Below, one piece after another: positions 35,832-48,666 of a stretch of 64,000 nt of DNA. Positions within the stretch are counted from its first letter, which is position 1, and each line of letters begins with the position of its first letter. This DNA comes from Lineus longissimus. Lineage: Eukaryota; Nemertea; Pilidiophora; Heteronemertea; Lineidae. Location of the stretch: positions 19,785,501-19,849,500 of the forward strand of contig NC_088310.1 of the NCBI RefSeq assembly GCF_910592395.1, in the 5' to 3' direction. The position numbers were made by a program, and so were the translations under genes. Under the pieces are notes generated by a model. That model was given only the letters and a program-made list of their open reading frames with translations, was not told the origin of the DNA and searched no databases.

Positions 35832-36067
35832 TTAAGGCTTAACAGCAAGACAATTCTCAAGCCAAGCTGACACTGGATCACCTGTATTCAAAGTTGTGTA
35901 CGGAAGCTTTGCAATGACATCATTTCGGCCCCTAATTTTAATGTCAATCCTATGCTTGATCCTGCAGGCAAAGTGAGCCACGTGATTTGATGTCCAAAAT
36001 GCTGTTTTTATGATGTCATCTGCACCACCACTGTACCGTAATTCAATCAAAGCATCGAACACTACTG
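35832..36067 (-). CDS. Unrecognised terminal exon, possibly of the FRMD8-like gene
   Basis: On the minus strand a good acceptor (CTAAAC branch-like site, then CCTTGTCACCCCAG) opens a 78-codon frame beginning VVFDALIELRYSGG and ending SAWLENCLAVKP-stop. A TTTATT (AATAAA on the minus strand) about 320 bp downstream near 35510 suits a 3' UTR. Its phase accepts the last clear FRMD8 exon (38412-38501), which would give a 555-residue product. I do not recognise the sequence, and vertebrate FRMD8 ends differently, so it could belong to another transcript. The span 36068-38411 shows no exon I can support. Confidence 0.4.
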
Positions 36068-38411
36068 CTGGGGTGACAAGGTTTAGATACAACATGTTTA
36101 CAAGATCAACACAAGATGAATTACTACATAAACACTAATGTGAGATCAATGTAAATTCAAACAGTGATCATATCGGTGGGATCAAAACGAATCATGATTT
36201 GAAAGACAATTCCTACAAATAATATAAGGGCTGAAAGCCTGTCTCTAAATAAAATAAGCAAGGATATATTTTATAACAAAATATATAAATTGAGCAAGGC
36301 ATTGCTGACCAAAGTATCCTGAATATATCTATTATAATGTGTTCCTTTCACAATAGGTCTCATTATTAATAAATCACTGATCTGAAGCAAAATGCAGGCA
36401 ATCTTTATAACAGTGACAATAATTATTGCTGGTGATGAAAATTGCTTTGTCTGCATTTGTCTGCAAGTGCCAGTGACCAGAATCGATCATCGTTGCAAGG
36501 TACGATATATATTGGACCAACTGGATTGCAATTAAACCAGCAAACAAGTAATTGTTTTATCTGTTGTCTCTGGCTGTGCGACCCTGCTCGTACATTCTTA
36601 CCTGCATCCTCCACCTAACCCCTTTGCTGCACGGAACTAGCTGCAATTGCATACATCTGCAACATTGGGTCAATTTCACTTAAACCTCCCTCCATTCATG
36701 GTCAGGTGTGTTTTAAGACCCCAGGGAGAAAGGACCTTTGGTGTAAGCTCATCTTTTTAACATTTTGACTTTCTGAAAATGTATGCTTGGATCCACCTGA
36801 AGGAAGTGTCCAAAAATATGTGGTGTTCTGTACCTGACCTATATCCATATGCAGCAAAAGGGTTAACAGCGGCTTTCTATCCGCTAAAGGTGGCATCCTA
36901 ACCGTACCATACCAAGTGTGACAACATCCAAACAAAGTTGAAAACCACTGGTGTCGAAATCAGCAAATCACTGCAAGTGTCATGGTAATCTGAACTAGAA
37001 AGTGTAAGCAAGAGAAGACGGCATAAAAGTACAAACAAATCGCCACAACACCCATCACTCTAACCTAAGAAAGATGCGCCAAGCTAAAGGGCGATTACAA
37101 CAGAATCCAGCGAAGGCGTCAGTAGTTCAGTTCAGTTGCGTTTCTTCAATCATACAACAGAATCGGTGTTCAGATGATTGCGAAAGGTGGTGCTGATTCT
37201 CTGGGGAAGTGAAAGTTTTGACGTGCAGTGTCCAAGGTACTTTTTCAATTTTCCCACAGCATTTCAAATCAAGATTTTGACAATCAGAAGTTGTGACACA
37301 TTTACATACTGTTACAACAAATAGGTGGAGCACCTAATTATTTTAGGTCCTATCTTAAAATGATATCTAGCAAGAGACAACCATGTTATAGTGTCTAGGC
37401 TACTCACATGAAGTGATAGGATTTGCTAAATGATACATTACAAACAACATCTGCCGAGTATATTTTGGAGGACAACAACACATAATGATCATCCAATTCA
37501 AATTTTTCATGATGACGTCGTGCATAGCAATTACTTAAGTAATGATAAACCGCAAGTCCCAAGCAAGCCAAAGAAAGACTAAATTAAGCGAAAACTTCAG
37601 AAGATGAAACAGGATGAACTCTCTTACCCTTAAGGACTTCAAATATTTGTTTCAAAAACCCCAATCCTCTTACATTACACCCTGAACCCAATATTGCAAA
37701 TTTTTCCTTTGCTTGAAAATTTAAGACAGATTTGACAAAGGTGAATATTTCAGCGTATTCTACTCATCGGTTTGATGAGCAAAATGTAGCTCAGGCCCCA
37801 TTTTCAGTCACTTCACCAGCTGGCAAAATCTACCAATTCTCTCCCGCCCCAAGCTTCTCTCTTCTGATGGTGAAAAACAGCACACATGATTCGCTATGAT
37901 GAATTAAGCAGAAGTCCTTGAAGAGATGATATGCTTACAACAGAAATGATCTTAAGATGTAACACCACGAACACACTTTGGCACATTTAATTCAGTCTGT
38001 TTCAATTACTAACAAATAGTGATTTGCCACGGTGAACAAGCTCAGTGGACACATAGAAATATTTACATTTTCAATCCGTTTTATACAAAGGAAGTTTTGT
38101 GACTGTGGTGCTACATGAAGACGGATGGATAATACCAAGGACTGAGGGTGACTCAAGGACTTGAAATAATGCATTGATTCAATTAGCTGAGCTGTTATGG
38201 GTCATTTTATCAAAGATATTTTGCAGTTTCTTCAGTACCAAGACAAAAACCCAATCGCATTATAAGACAAATAATGCCATAAAATTCCATCGCACGACCA
38301 AAGAATTACCCTCAGTCCTTGAAAGAGCAGCCTGAACAGAAAAGTTTTCTAAAGTCTACGTCACGACAGAAACGGAAGCCTGTGCCTTGCTTCTCCACTT
38401 TCGGGCCATAC

Positions 38412-41400
38412 CTTGAGCATTGACTGTAGACAGGCAAAGCCGCTTGAGTTTATTGGACATGCACGTGTTCGTGTTTGATTTCAGTTTGGCCGCTATTTGC
38501 TCTGCAAAAGAAGAGATGGAAATGGAATGATTGAATGGAATGGAATGGTTCAGAATGCAATGATAGAAAGATTGTGGACAATACTCTACTCCTTTGAGGA
38601 CACTGAATCAGCCTTGCAGTCGCCATAATGCAGAACAAAACTTTCAGATTCTGTATCCAATTTTGTATATGCTTGCAAATAAATAAGTATACCTTTGTTA
38701 CTCTTTGGTTACCCAGGTTACTTGTCGATGGACATGCAAAACTGGATACAAAATCTGCCAACTGTGGAGTTGGTGGAAAGTCTTAAAGAACTACTGCATA
38801 ACGAACATGACAATATTTTGGTTAATTTGCATTATTCTCTGAAGACACTTTTCCACTATCATGCATCACATGATGACGAGTATAAACGATTATACAGAGA
38901 CATGCTTTATTGAAGGTCAGATTCACAATTTCAAGCAAAGAAGCATACACATGCACATTTCCTGCAATCTACAGACAGATCATGTCAACTAAAAAAGAAC
39001 AGGAGGAACTTCGTCAGCATGCACACACTGCATGACTTAAAGATAGCTTATAAATCGCTTGTAAGTAAAATACTCTTTTCTGGGGGTCATTACTCACGCT
39101 AGGTCAGTCTCATGCCCCGTTTTTAGTTAAAACACTTTTATTTCAGTCAAACTGAAAAATTATGCACTGGCAAAATATATGGTACGTCTATGCAGAGACA
39201 AGCTCATGATCACCACATGCCCACATGCACATATTACAGCAAGGGTAAAAAAATTAGTTGTCGGCAAAAAAATCTAGCCACTTCTATATCAACGTTTTTA
39301 AAATATCAAACAATCTCACACTGACTTTACCTGCAATTCAGTACTACAGGCTGCAACACAGTAAAGAAGACTGTGCAAACAAGTGTGATATAGGGCACTT
39401 AATAAATAAGAGGCACAATATGTCAAATCCAAAAGAAAATATGGACGGAAAAATGATGTTGCATGATGTTGTTAGTAAGGTATGATGTGCATGGGTAGAA
39501 GTGCCAAGGTTTCTGTAAAGGCATTGATATAAACTGTACCAACACTGTGCGAGATTTGCCATATCTGGATAAAGCAAGTCCCTCATTCATACAATTCAAA
39601 ACCTTGTGTCACATAGACAGTTGTTGAGACCAATCACAATATTATGATTTCTATCATTGTTTTTAGCATGTGGTCTTACACATACGACTGACTGCAGCTC
39701 GGCCGTCACAAGCCATGTGAGGCAAGTCTTCAAAATGTTTACAAATTGCAAGTTTCATTTCAGTTAGAAAGCCTTGGCACTGCCAGGTTGGGTATTTGGG
39801 TCAAGAGAGTTTCCTGACCGCTCTACCCCAGAGTTAGGAAGGAAGGTGAAGGACTGTGATGCATATAGGGTGTTTATCAATAACTCACTCTTCTGGGTCT
39901 GAGCCCACGTTTTTGCTAAAAAATGATCCGAGTCGTACGAATGACCTGAATGGGGCTGTAACAAGTGCAGGGTAAAACGGGTGAGCTAAATTAACAAAAG
40001 TGGTGACGAAATTATTCAAATCGTTTTAATGCAGCTGTAGATAAATTCCAAATAGCTCCTCATAATCTAATGTCAGAAGAGTTGAGCTCGGTCAAACTTC
40101 TTAATATCGTCAAAAAACTACATGACTTTATATCAAATTTGGAATTTATCTATCAGGTTTGGTCAGGTTAAGAAACCAAAATCAAAAATAGCGACGGTGG
40201 TTATTTACAGGAATAAAGCAAGGAGAAATATTTCACTTTGTTACAAATGATAACATGGATCAAGTTGAGAAAGCGACAAAGGACAAAATGATAGTTAATA
40301 TACAAGAATGTTTACAATAGAGTTACAACATTATGGAACAGTCACGATTTCAGGAAACAAAGACTCGTGTATCTGACTACAGTTAGCAAGGTTGTTGGGT
40401 TATGTGCACTATCTGTGTAGGCAAGTGATCACAGTGTAAATATGACCGTGTGGATGGAATCATAACTATGAGTGCAGCTAATACAGCCAAAGTTCAATGA
40501 ATGTGTCTCTATAAACAAGTGCAAACACACATGGTGAAACTCAGGTAACCTACTTTAGTCAGCTTTTAGCACTATTACTACTTTTTTCGTGAATGCTGCT
40601 TTTTGTACACTAAGAAGCATATTGAGACCCAGTCCATGTGTATTTCACAACAATTATCACTTGAACCAAAGGTCTCCTCGAAATCTTCGACTCAAAATCC
40701 CAATAGCTTTTCTGTATTTACCCTGAAGAGGTGCAGCAGACGCCGGACCATCCACATGATCTCTGCTGCCAGCCTCCCGCTGCTGTTGCTCCATAATAGC
40801 CCTTACACATGCTTCAATCAATGCATCCATCATCACAGCCTAGTGGAAGAGAGGAGAAAATTAGCAAGATTTTTATAAGGCCAGGGCGTATCACTGAATG
40901 ACTTTCCACAACTGAAATAGAATATACCTGACGATCGGTTAGGCACGTCAGAGAAGCTGTTAGGTTAAGAGGGATACCCAAAACAAAATACTGCCAAGTT
41001 TAACAACAGCTACGTAATAAGCTGCCTAATTTAATTCTGGCTGTTGTCAAATAATGGTTATGAAAAATATTCAGGGCCCCTGACAGTGCTTAGTGTCATA
41101 AGTTCTAAATTCTTCACACAGTGAGTACACCTTAGGTTTATAGGGCTGACAGCAACCATTTTATGCACTCAACTCCCCTCAAACACAGCCTTTGCTATTT
41201 ATCATTACACTTTCAGGAGGGCCCGGAGATTGCTCTGTTGACTTGAACTTCCATCCTAAACGAATGCCAGTTTGGTCGTACCTGACGCGAGAAGACTTGT
41301 AAAACAAGCGACGCTTTCTCATCTGCCGGCTCGTCGCCTTTGAACTGTAGGAATAAACACGGCAGACGATCCCTGTTCGTTGCATCTTCTGGTTCTGCAT

Positions 41401-44400
41401 AGTCCCATGATAAGTCTTTATAGAGCAAACCAAGCAGTGAGGTCTGAAAAAGATCACAATTGAAGTTTCAGGACAATCAAGACTCTGTAAAACTGATAAG
41501 TTCACTTCAAGGATATTCATCAAAGCAGGTCTCTTCTGATAGGTTCACTTCTTAAGCCATCCAAAACTCAGTGAATTTCCTGAAGCACCAATATGCTCAT
41601 AGGAGTGACAAGATATTTGTGATAAGGTTTCAGGATAGATGTCAAGACATGAGGTCATACAATATTGATGCAATGAAGCGTTAGACTTTGATTACTTTTT
41701 GACAATGACATGCTGATGACAAATCATCCATGTGTTTCAAATACTGTTCCTGACTGATCAAGTCTATGATGTCATTTACAAAGGAACCCATTTGACCACT
41801 AAACTTACCACTTTTTCTTTGTCGATTACAAAAACTCCGTCTCTGTTTATTGCAACATTCACATGTAAGTCATGTGATCCCGTGACCTTTCCTAATGCAC
41901 CAGACGGCTTCTCGACTTGGCCGTGGAATATGGCACCTCTGAAAAACGTTTTTTATTACTTTGTAAATAAGAATTGAAGAATACAGAATGGAGTGTTGAC
42001 TATCCAAGACAAAATATTTGGTGAATTTATAAAGGAACTGAAGGACATTTGAGCTGAAGGAATCACTAAAGACCTGACACACCAGCATATCAGTACGAGA
42101 CGATTACAAGCAAGCTAATACACCAAAATAATCATCATACCCATAATATGGTAATTTCTGACAGTCCTGCAGGTACATGAGTCGTATCGCTTGTTTTTCT
42201 TCTGGTCTTTCACCAGTATATGCCATAGATATTTCGCGGTGTTCATGTGCCCATGCCTCGACTGTCGATCGTTTGTGTCTCATCCCGGGAATGGACCAAG
42301 ACTTTTTACACACATGGTCGGGATAGAAGTCTTCCACATTGTCTCTGAAAATAAAATTCAACTTGAATAGTGGAACTCATATGAAAACACTGCTTGATGG
42401 GGGATGGTTCTCGATTCTATCATATGCTGCTCTGAACAGGCCAAAACGACTGGTTGATTAAGGACAAGTACCTCAGACCCACATCCTTCAATATTGCTGT
42501 AGTCTGAACACCCTAAACACCTGATTACTAAAAAACAAACACTTTTGACTCACTTATAAAACTTTGTTGTATGCACAGCTTGATTGTACATTCCGAACTG
42601 TATACAAGCCTGCATTCCTGCAAACCTGTGGTAGTCTCTCGGTTCCACGGGATATCGTCCCTCAACGATATTCGTACATGCTTCAGAATAAAGCAGACGC
42701 ACAATCTCCGGGTCTGAAATCTAGAAAAATAAAAACAAAGTTTTATGTAGGTCATTTATTTTGTGTGTAGGTCAATGAAAAGTATGGAAACGACTCTAAT
42801 TCAGTTTGCAATTCTTGATGTGAGAAGTCAAATACCCACCGATGAAGGTTGCAAGTTGGACAATCCCTTAAAACGATGGAGCCCTTTGGATGATTTCCTC
42901 TAAAACTATAATCGGCAATTAATTGTATTTGTAATGGCAATCCCAGCTGAGATCAAGAATCTTAAGGTAACCATAAAGGTTTGAGAAATAGTGAAAGAAA
43001 CATACATATTTTTCTCTTTCTCTCGGCACGAAAACCTGCCTCCTCAACATCAAGATGGGCTCATCTCTCTCTACCTGCTCTTCAGTTGCATTGGTGAATT
43101 TCATGAGAAGCTCGTCCCACTGACATGTGATCTTGAATGGACAGTGATGGGGCTTCAGCTGGATCTCTGAAAAATATTTTTTTTCGTTTAAAGGGATCCT
43201 GAAAGCATCCACCGAAGCGTGTCCAGTTGGTTCAGTCGCCTTATAACTAAGGGGCAGGGCCTAGTTGCTCGATCAGAGTTAGAGACTAACCCCAGTGTTA
43301 GCTCAACTAGGCATTGTTTTCTTCAGTAAATGTAGCATTAGGGCTTAACATCAATTTTATTGCTAATGCGGAATGAGCAAACAGGCCTAGCAACATTTTG
43401 CCCTGAATTTCTGTTTTCAAAGAATAAATTACTGGGCACATCTAAGGATCAAAACAACAGACTCTAGACTGTACAAACCTAACAAAGGTGACATAAGCCA
43501 CAACGAGAAGATTTCTCTCGCCTCCTCGGATATGCCAATGTCCTGTATGACCATTTCTTGCAGCTCCTCAGCCTTCGAACGTCTGCCATCTTCAACCACA
43601 AATTGCAACCCTGTCTTGTCCATCAGGTAGATGCACATCTCTAAAGCTGGAAAAGACCATAACTATTATGATATTATCATAGTATGTGTAACTCCTTGGG
43701 AATCTTCATACTCCTTATCTCATAGAAGGGAGAGGGTTCAGTGGATTTTCAAGAGCAAGTAGAGGAGATTATAAATCTGTGCGTGGGATCCCTGATACTG
43801 CAAAAACATCTTTGCCGGTCTTATTACGAAGCTGGTTCTTCAGGACAGTATTGAGATCACAATCTTGGCAGTGTGAGTCTGGTGTACACAGCAAAAACAC
43901 TTTGTGTGAAGATTTTAACAAGAAAGCAAGAGAAATTGAGGGCACACTTACATCGACCTCTCATCATTGCTGTGGCAGTGGATGCTGAAAGATTGACAAA
44001 AAACTATATTTTGACCAGAAAATCGTGGAAGATATTCAAAGCGATGATGTCATCACATTTCGGGATATCAAACATGTCAAACAAGTGAGGCTCCTCTAAA
44101 GGAAATTGCTGTCAAAAACGGACATTGTTTGGTATCTATTGAAATTTGTAAGGACAGGACAATCGGGTATGTCAACAACTCGATAAGAGTGACTGATTCA
44201 TTGCACTTGAGTGTAAAGTGAACAAACTTATGTCTGCGTCAGTTTTCTCGAAATGGTTTTGAGGTTTGTTTGTTTTACAATTGAATAGTTCCCTCTACAT
44301 CTGATGTATTACAGTCTTACCAACCACTGCCCACACAGGGGGATGACAGATAACATATTCAAATTATGAAATGGCCAGGGCCATTGTGCTCACCTCATGT

Positions 44401-45404
44401 GGAGGAAAGATGGATAAAGAGCATGGTATTGTGTCATGTAGTGTTAGGTTTGATGTAGGTCCAAGCAATTACAATTTCCCCAAAATGGCCAATTTACAGT
44501 ACATTCGACCTCTGTGACCTTGAAAAGTAGGTCAAATCAAAGAAGACCCGGGTGATACATTGAATGGTTGTTAGAATTAGATGTACCTATGATATAAAAT
44601 TGGTGCCAATCGGGCAAGTCATTACTAGGAATAATGGCATTTTGATGAATTTAGGATTTGGCCCCCTCCCTGGAGGCCAAACGGCAAATCAGATGGCACC
44701 AAACTTCGGTACCTGAGATCACCTGACCAAGGGGTACATGTGTACTTAATTTGTGATCAATAGTCATTGCAGTTAAGAAACGTGCCATAGTTACGTCCTG
44801 ACGGCGAATTTACGTCATTTGACCTCTGTGACCTTGACAAGAAGGTCAAATTAAAAACCTGTGTGACATATACTGTATGGTGGTTAGACGTACCCATGAT
44901 ATCAAATTGGTGGCAATCGGGCAAGAAGTTAAGGAATAATCACATTTTTAAGGTTTTTGGATTTTGCCCCCTGGTGGTCAAGTGGTGAATCATATTGGAC
45001 CAAACTTCGGTCCCTGAGATCACCTGACTAAGGGGTAAATGTGTACCAAATTTGGTATCAATAGTCATTGCAGTTTAGAAACGTGCCATCGTTACATCCT
45101 AACGGCCAATTTACACCATTTGACCTCTGTGACCTTGAAAAGGAGGTCAAATCAAAAACCCGGAGGATATATGATGCACCTTTGCTAGAAATACCTACCA
45201 TATTTTTTTCACAATTTCCCGACTACTATTAAGGGAGATATTGCATATTTTCACTTTTAATGTTTGGCCCCCTGGTGGCCAAACCATGAAACGAATCGGA
45301 CCGAAACTTGGTCTCCCAGGTGTCATTACATAAGGGTAAATGTGTACCAAGTTTCAACTCAATAGCTCTAACAGTTACGAAACGTGCCCTGCTAACGGAC
45401 GACG

Positions 45405-45490
<86 letters not shown>

Positions 45491-48412
45491 ACGACGGACG
45501 CCACGGTATGGGATAAGCTCACCTCTGCTAAGAGGTGAGCTAAAAAGCAAGGGAAAATTCAAAAGACTGATTGACCATGGGAGGTTCCTCTGTTTACCGT
45601 CGTGTTTCCAAGAGACTTACCCATCAACATATCTGTATCCTGGCTGCATGCAAGGTCCACATTTTGAGGTTCTGCCAGGTCAGCGTGGTCCGGAGGATAG
45701 TCCAACTCCTACAACAGAAAACGAAGAATCCTGAATAAGTTGGAGAACTTGGTTGTAACCAATATATCAGTAGACAAGAAACTGAACAGACAGTCAAACC
45801 AATAACAGAGTTGGATACATTAGATGTAACCAGAACTGCAAAACAAGTCTTCAGCCAAATTCGCTAGGCCATAATGGCAAAAACTGCGACTGAATCAAAA
45901 AACATTTTCTTTGGATAAGAACAGATGGGGACAAGACATGAACCTACCAGAAGGGATTTGGTGACTTCCATGAGAGAAATTGGGTTATTCTTTAAAGATA
46001 TATATATATATTAGGTGGTGGTTAAACGGACTCCTCGACCTGTGTTATTGCATTCTGAAGGATATTCTAAGTACTTTGTTACCGTCTGACATTTTCCAAG
46101 AATTTTCTACACACGAGTACACTCATTGCACATTAGGACTTGCACAAAACGTAAATAAATTGCCTGGAACACGTAAGCCTACTATTAAGTAAAACCCTTG
46201 AAGGCAAACAAGTACGCCTATGTCACTCAATAAATACCAAAGTAAACAAAACAACAGCTCGCCAAGATCATCTCTAATCAGATTTCCACCAAAATATTTG
46301 AAAGACGCATTAAAAAGCATACTGGTGACCAGTTTGAGAACAATGGGTTAACAGACATCCATCTTTAAATCAATCAATGCATTCCCTGAATAGTGAAAAT
46401 CATTTTCTATCAAAAGCAGGAGTTAATGAATTCTCCAATTTTGACTTTATTCTTTTGTATACAATTTTTAACCAATCAAATTTGAGAAATCTTACCCCAT
46501 CTGGTGCTGCAGACGAAGAACATGGATTTGGAGCCGGAGATACATGTACCAGAGGGAGAGGCTCGACTCTAAAAGACTTTTTTTTCGAGCAGATCATGAT
46601 TTGAAGATGCAATAATGATGAGTAACAAACTCCCTAGTCCTGATGCCTGACAGTACCCAGCCTGACAACTTGAAGAATAAGACAAAATGTAAACTCCTCA
46701 GTGGCACATTCCTGTCAACCTCAGATGCACAGTTCGGAAAAACTGACTCAAAATCCTTTGTCAATTTGTGGCCGGGTCCTTTTTCTATTTGTTCACAGGC
46801 GTAGGAGCAAGTTATGTCAAATCATGATCTCAACTTGCAAATCCCTGAATGTAGAAACATCATGCACACCATCTCCGATTGGAATGATCACGCCCTTTGG
46901 TCTATCAGCCTAATCAGGAATTTGCATAGCAAAAGGTGCAACACACAAAACATGCTTAAATATGCTTGAGGGCCATTTCAGTTCAGACACCGGCTGTCGC
47001 AAGTGTGAATAACATTACCCACTACAATCGGGATATCACACTGACAGGCATTTGTAAGTATCATCAGACATTCCGTTGTTCTTATTAGGATGATGGAAAA
47101 AGAGAGCAATGAAAGATGACAAAAATGATAATAATCGCATGAAACCAATGACTGTCCATGGGGACATACTACATGTATTATAGCATTTAAGTTTTATTCA
47201 GTTCACAAACAAACAAGGAACTGGAATAGAAGACATTTAAACCAGGTGTGACATTTCAAAAGCATTTCATATTGACCAGCTGGTCAGGTCTGTAACATCT
47301 GCATTGCTCTGTCTTAATACAAAGAACAACTGTTCCACTGGCATTTGAATTGATAGGAAAAGGTGATAAAATAGCATTTAACTTTGATAAACAGTTGTTG
47401 GTTTGGTTCAACGAGGAGAGTGCTCTTGAATGTAATTTGAATTTTGAGTGGGCAGGATTGTGTGATTTTGGCCCTTTTCAGCTCTCAATTAGGAAGCTCG
47501 TTCAAGGCATGAAGACATTTCATCAACTTTAAACAGATCATTTGAAAGATGGATGATGCCCCATGTTTGTGAATATCAAGTCATAGACCTTGGCCCACAA
47601 AACTACAAGGTCAACAACCAGGTAAGCTTTGCACTGACTTTTCGAATCACCAAACTCGGATTCCAAACAAAACTTCTGGCTGTGCCAGATTTTGTCTATC
47701 ATTTGCCCTCTCTTGGAGCACACTGACAGACTGGCCACATGGAAGAAGGTTCCCTTACATGTATTACTATTATCTTGATCTGAATAGTGGATGAGTAGTC
47801 TCCATCTACAGGACTTTAAAACTAAGGTCTTGATTCCTTCAGTTATTCTTCATTCCTATCGAAAGACGTTCTCTTTAATCTTAGTCTTAGTGTTGCTGAG
47901 TGATGCTGCGTCTTTAAAAAATGCAACCTTTTCTCGGGTTGGAATGTCGCGACAAATTGTCACTGTCAGTATTGTCACGACAGCCCGAACGTACGTAACT
48001 GGGGCTTCACTAGAACATGATGGAAATGTGACAGGTAGTGGATCACGCATCCGCATTACATTACAAGTGATATATCATCAGAAAAGCATTAGAGATTACA
48101 TATTATGCATTGTAAGATAAGTTATGATCTATGTATAGTATGCTAATGCTGTACATCGAACGTACATTTTAATTTTTTATGTCAGATTTTGCCATTTTTG
48201 TCTCTTGATTTTTACTTAAATTGACAGTTCTAAGAATAGATTCATGGACATAAACAATAACCTCATAATCACCAACAACAAGTAAGATTAAATTATGTTC
48301 TAAAATATATGAAAATGGTGAATAAAAAGCGACTTTTACCTCCCTCTTCCTGTTTTCTAGCTCCATTTCGGAACTCTTCTGTTTTCCGAAGATAAAATCG
48401 CTGGCACTCCAT
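38412..48412 (-). CDS. FRMD8: FRMD8-like FERM-domain protein
   Basis: Minus-strand exons 48340-48412 (start, tentative), 46496-46566, 45621-45708, 43479-43646, 43006-43166, 42554-42720, 42141-42344, 41809-41938, 41282-41443, 40722-40839 and 38412-38501 join in phase. Family landmarks are MCIYLMDKTGLQFVVEDG and EIFSLWLMSPLLG (FERM F1), IQLKPHHCPFKITCQWDELL, DEPILMLRRQVFVPRERE, RLLYSEACTNIVEGRYPVEP and QDCQKLPYYG (F2), then IFHGQVEKPSG, GVFVIDKEKV and LLYKDLSWDYAEPED (F3), in the order of vertebrate FRMD8. FRMD8 binds iRhoms and stabilises the iRhom/ADAM17 sheddase complex; the Drosophila homologue Bili affects Wnt signalling. The first exon depends on an acceptor two bases past the first AG and may be wrong. 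The 3' end is unresolved (see 35832-36067). Confidence 0.87.
38723..38913 (+). other. Orphan open frame behind a splice acceptor
   Basis: A pyrimidine-rich acceptor-like stretch (ctctttggttacccag) ends at 38717; about 65 codons follow, including VELVESLKELLHNEHDN and DEYKRLYRDMLY-stop. It is antisense to an intron of the FRMD8-like gene. No partner exon is seen on the plus strand and I do not recognise it. It could be a relic exon or chance. A 20-bp imperfect inverted repeat (38644-38665 against 38737-38758) overlaps its start. Confidence 0.25.
44366..45546 (+). repeat. 1.2-kb complex repeat, copy 1
   Basis: Contains about three diverged ~300-bp sub-units, each with gacctctgtgaccttga, cgggcaag and gaaacgtgccat words, then a long (GAC)n tract (about 45400-45490) and a terminal hairpin gctcacctctgctaagaggtgagc followed by taaaaa. 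It is almost identical to 51371-52541 in inverted orientation. The poly-Arg frames over the GAC tract are not genes. It sits in the FRMD8 intron between 43479-43646 and 45621-45708. A single-ended hairpin would suit a Helitron-like 3' end, but I cannot prove this. Confidence 0.85.
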
Positions 48413-48666
48413 CTGCGTTATTCTTTAATTCTGTAATAAAATTGTTTCTAAATATAAATTTGAATTTGTTCGAACATGAATATAAGGTAAGTTAAATTTA
48501 TTCAAATTGTTTGAGTAGTTAAATTAAAAGAAAACGTTATATTACATGCAGTTCTGTTTTAAGAGTGGAGTTAGTTTTGATACCGCTGCTATGGTACAAT
48601 TCTTACAAAGCAGAAATGGCAATTTTTTTGTGAAATCTGGTGCTAAAACTCAATTTGTACCCAAAT
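48413..48666. promoter_or_regulatory. Divergent promoter, FRMD8-like / SAYSD1
   Basis: Only about 250 bp separates the inferred FRMD8 start (minus) from the SAYSD1 ATG (plus). The sequence is AT-rich with no clear TATA box. It follows from the two gene models, so it is as uncertain as the FRMD8 first exon. Confidence 0.4.

Noticed and set aside
48640-48666. SAYSD1 start at 48640
   Set aside because: It is a GTG codon; the ATG at 48667 gives the family-like N-terminus.
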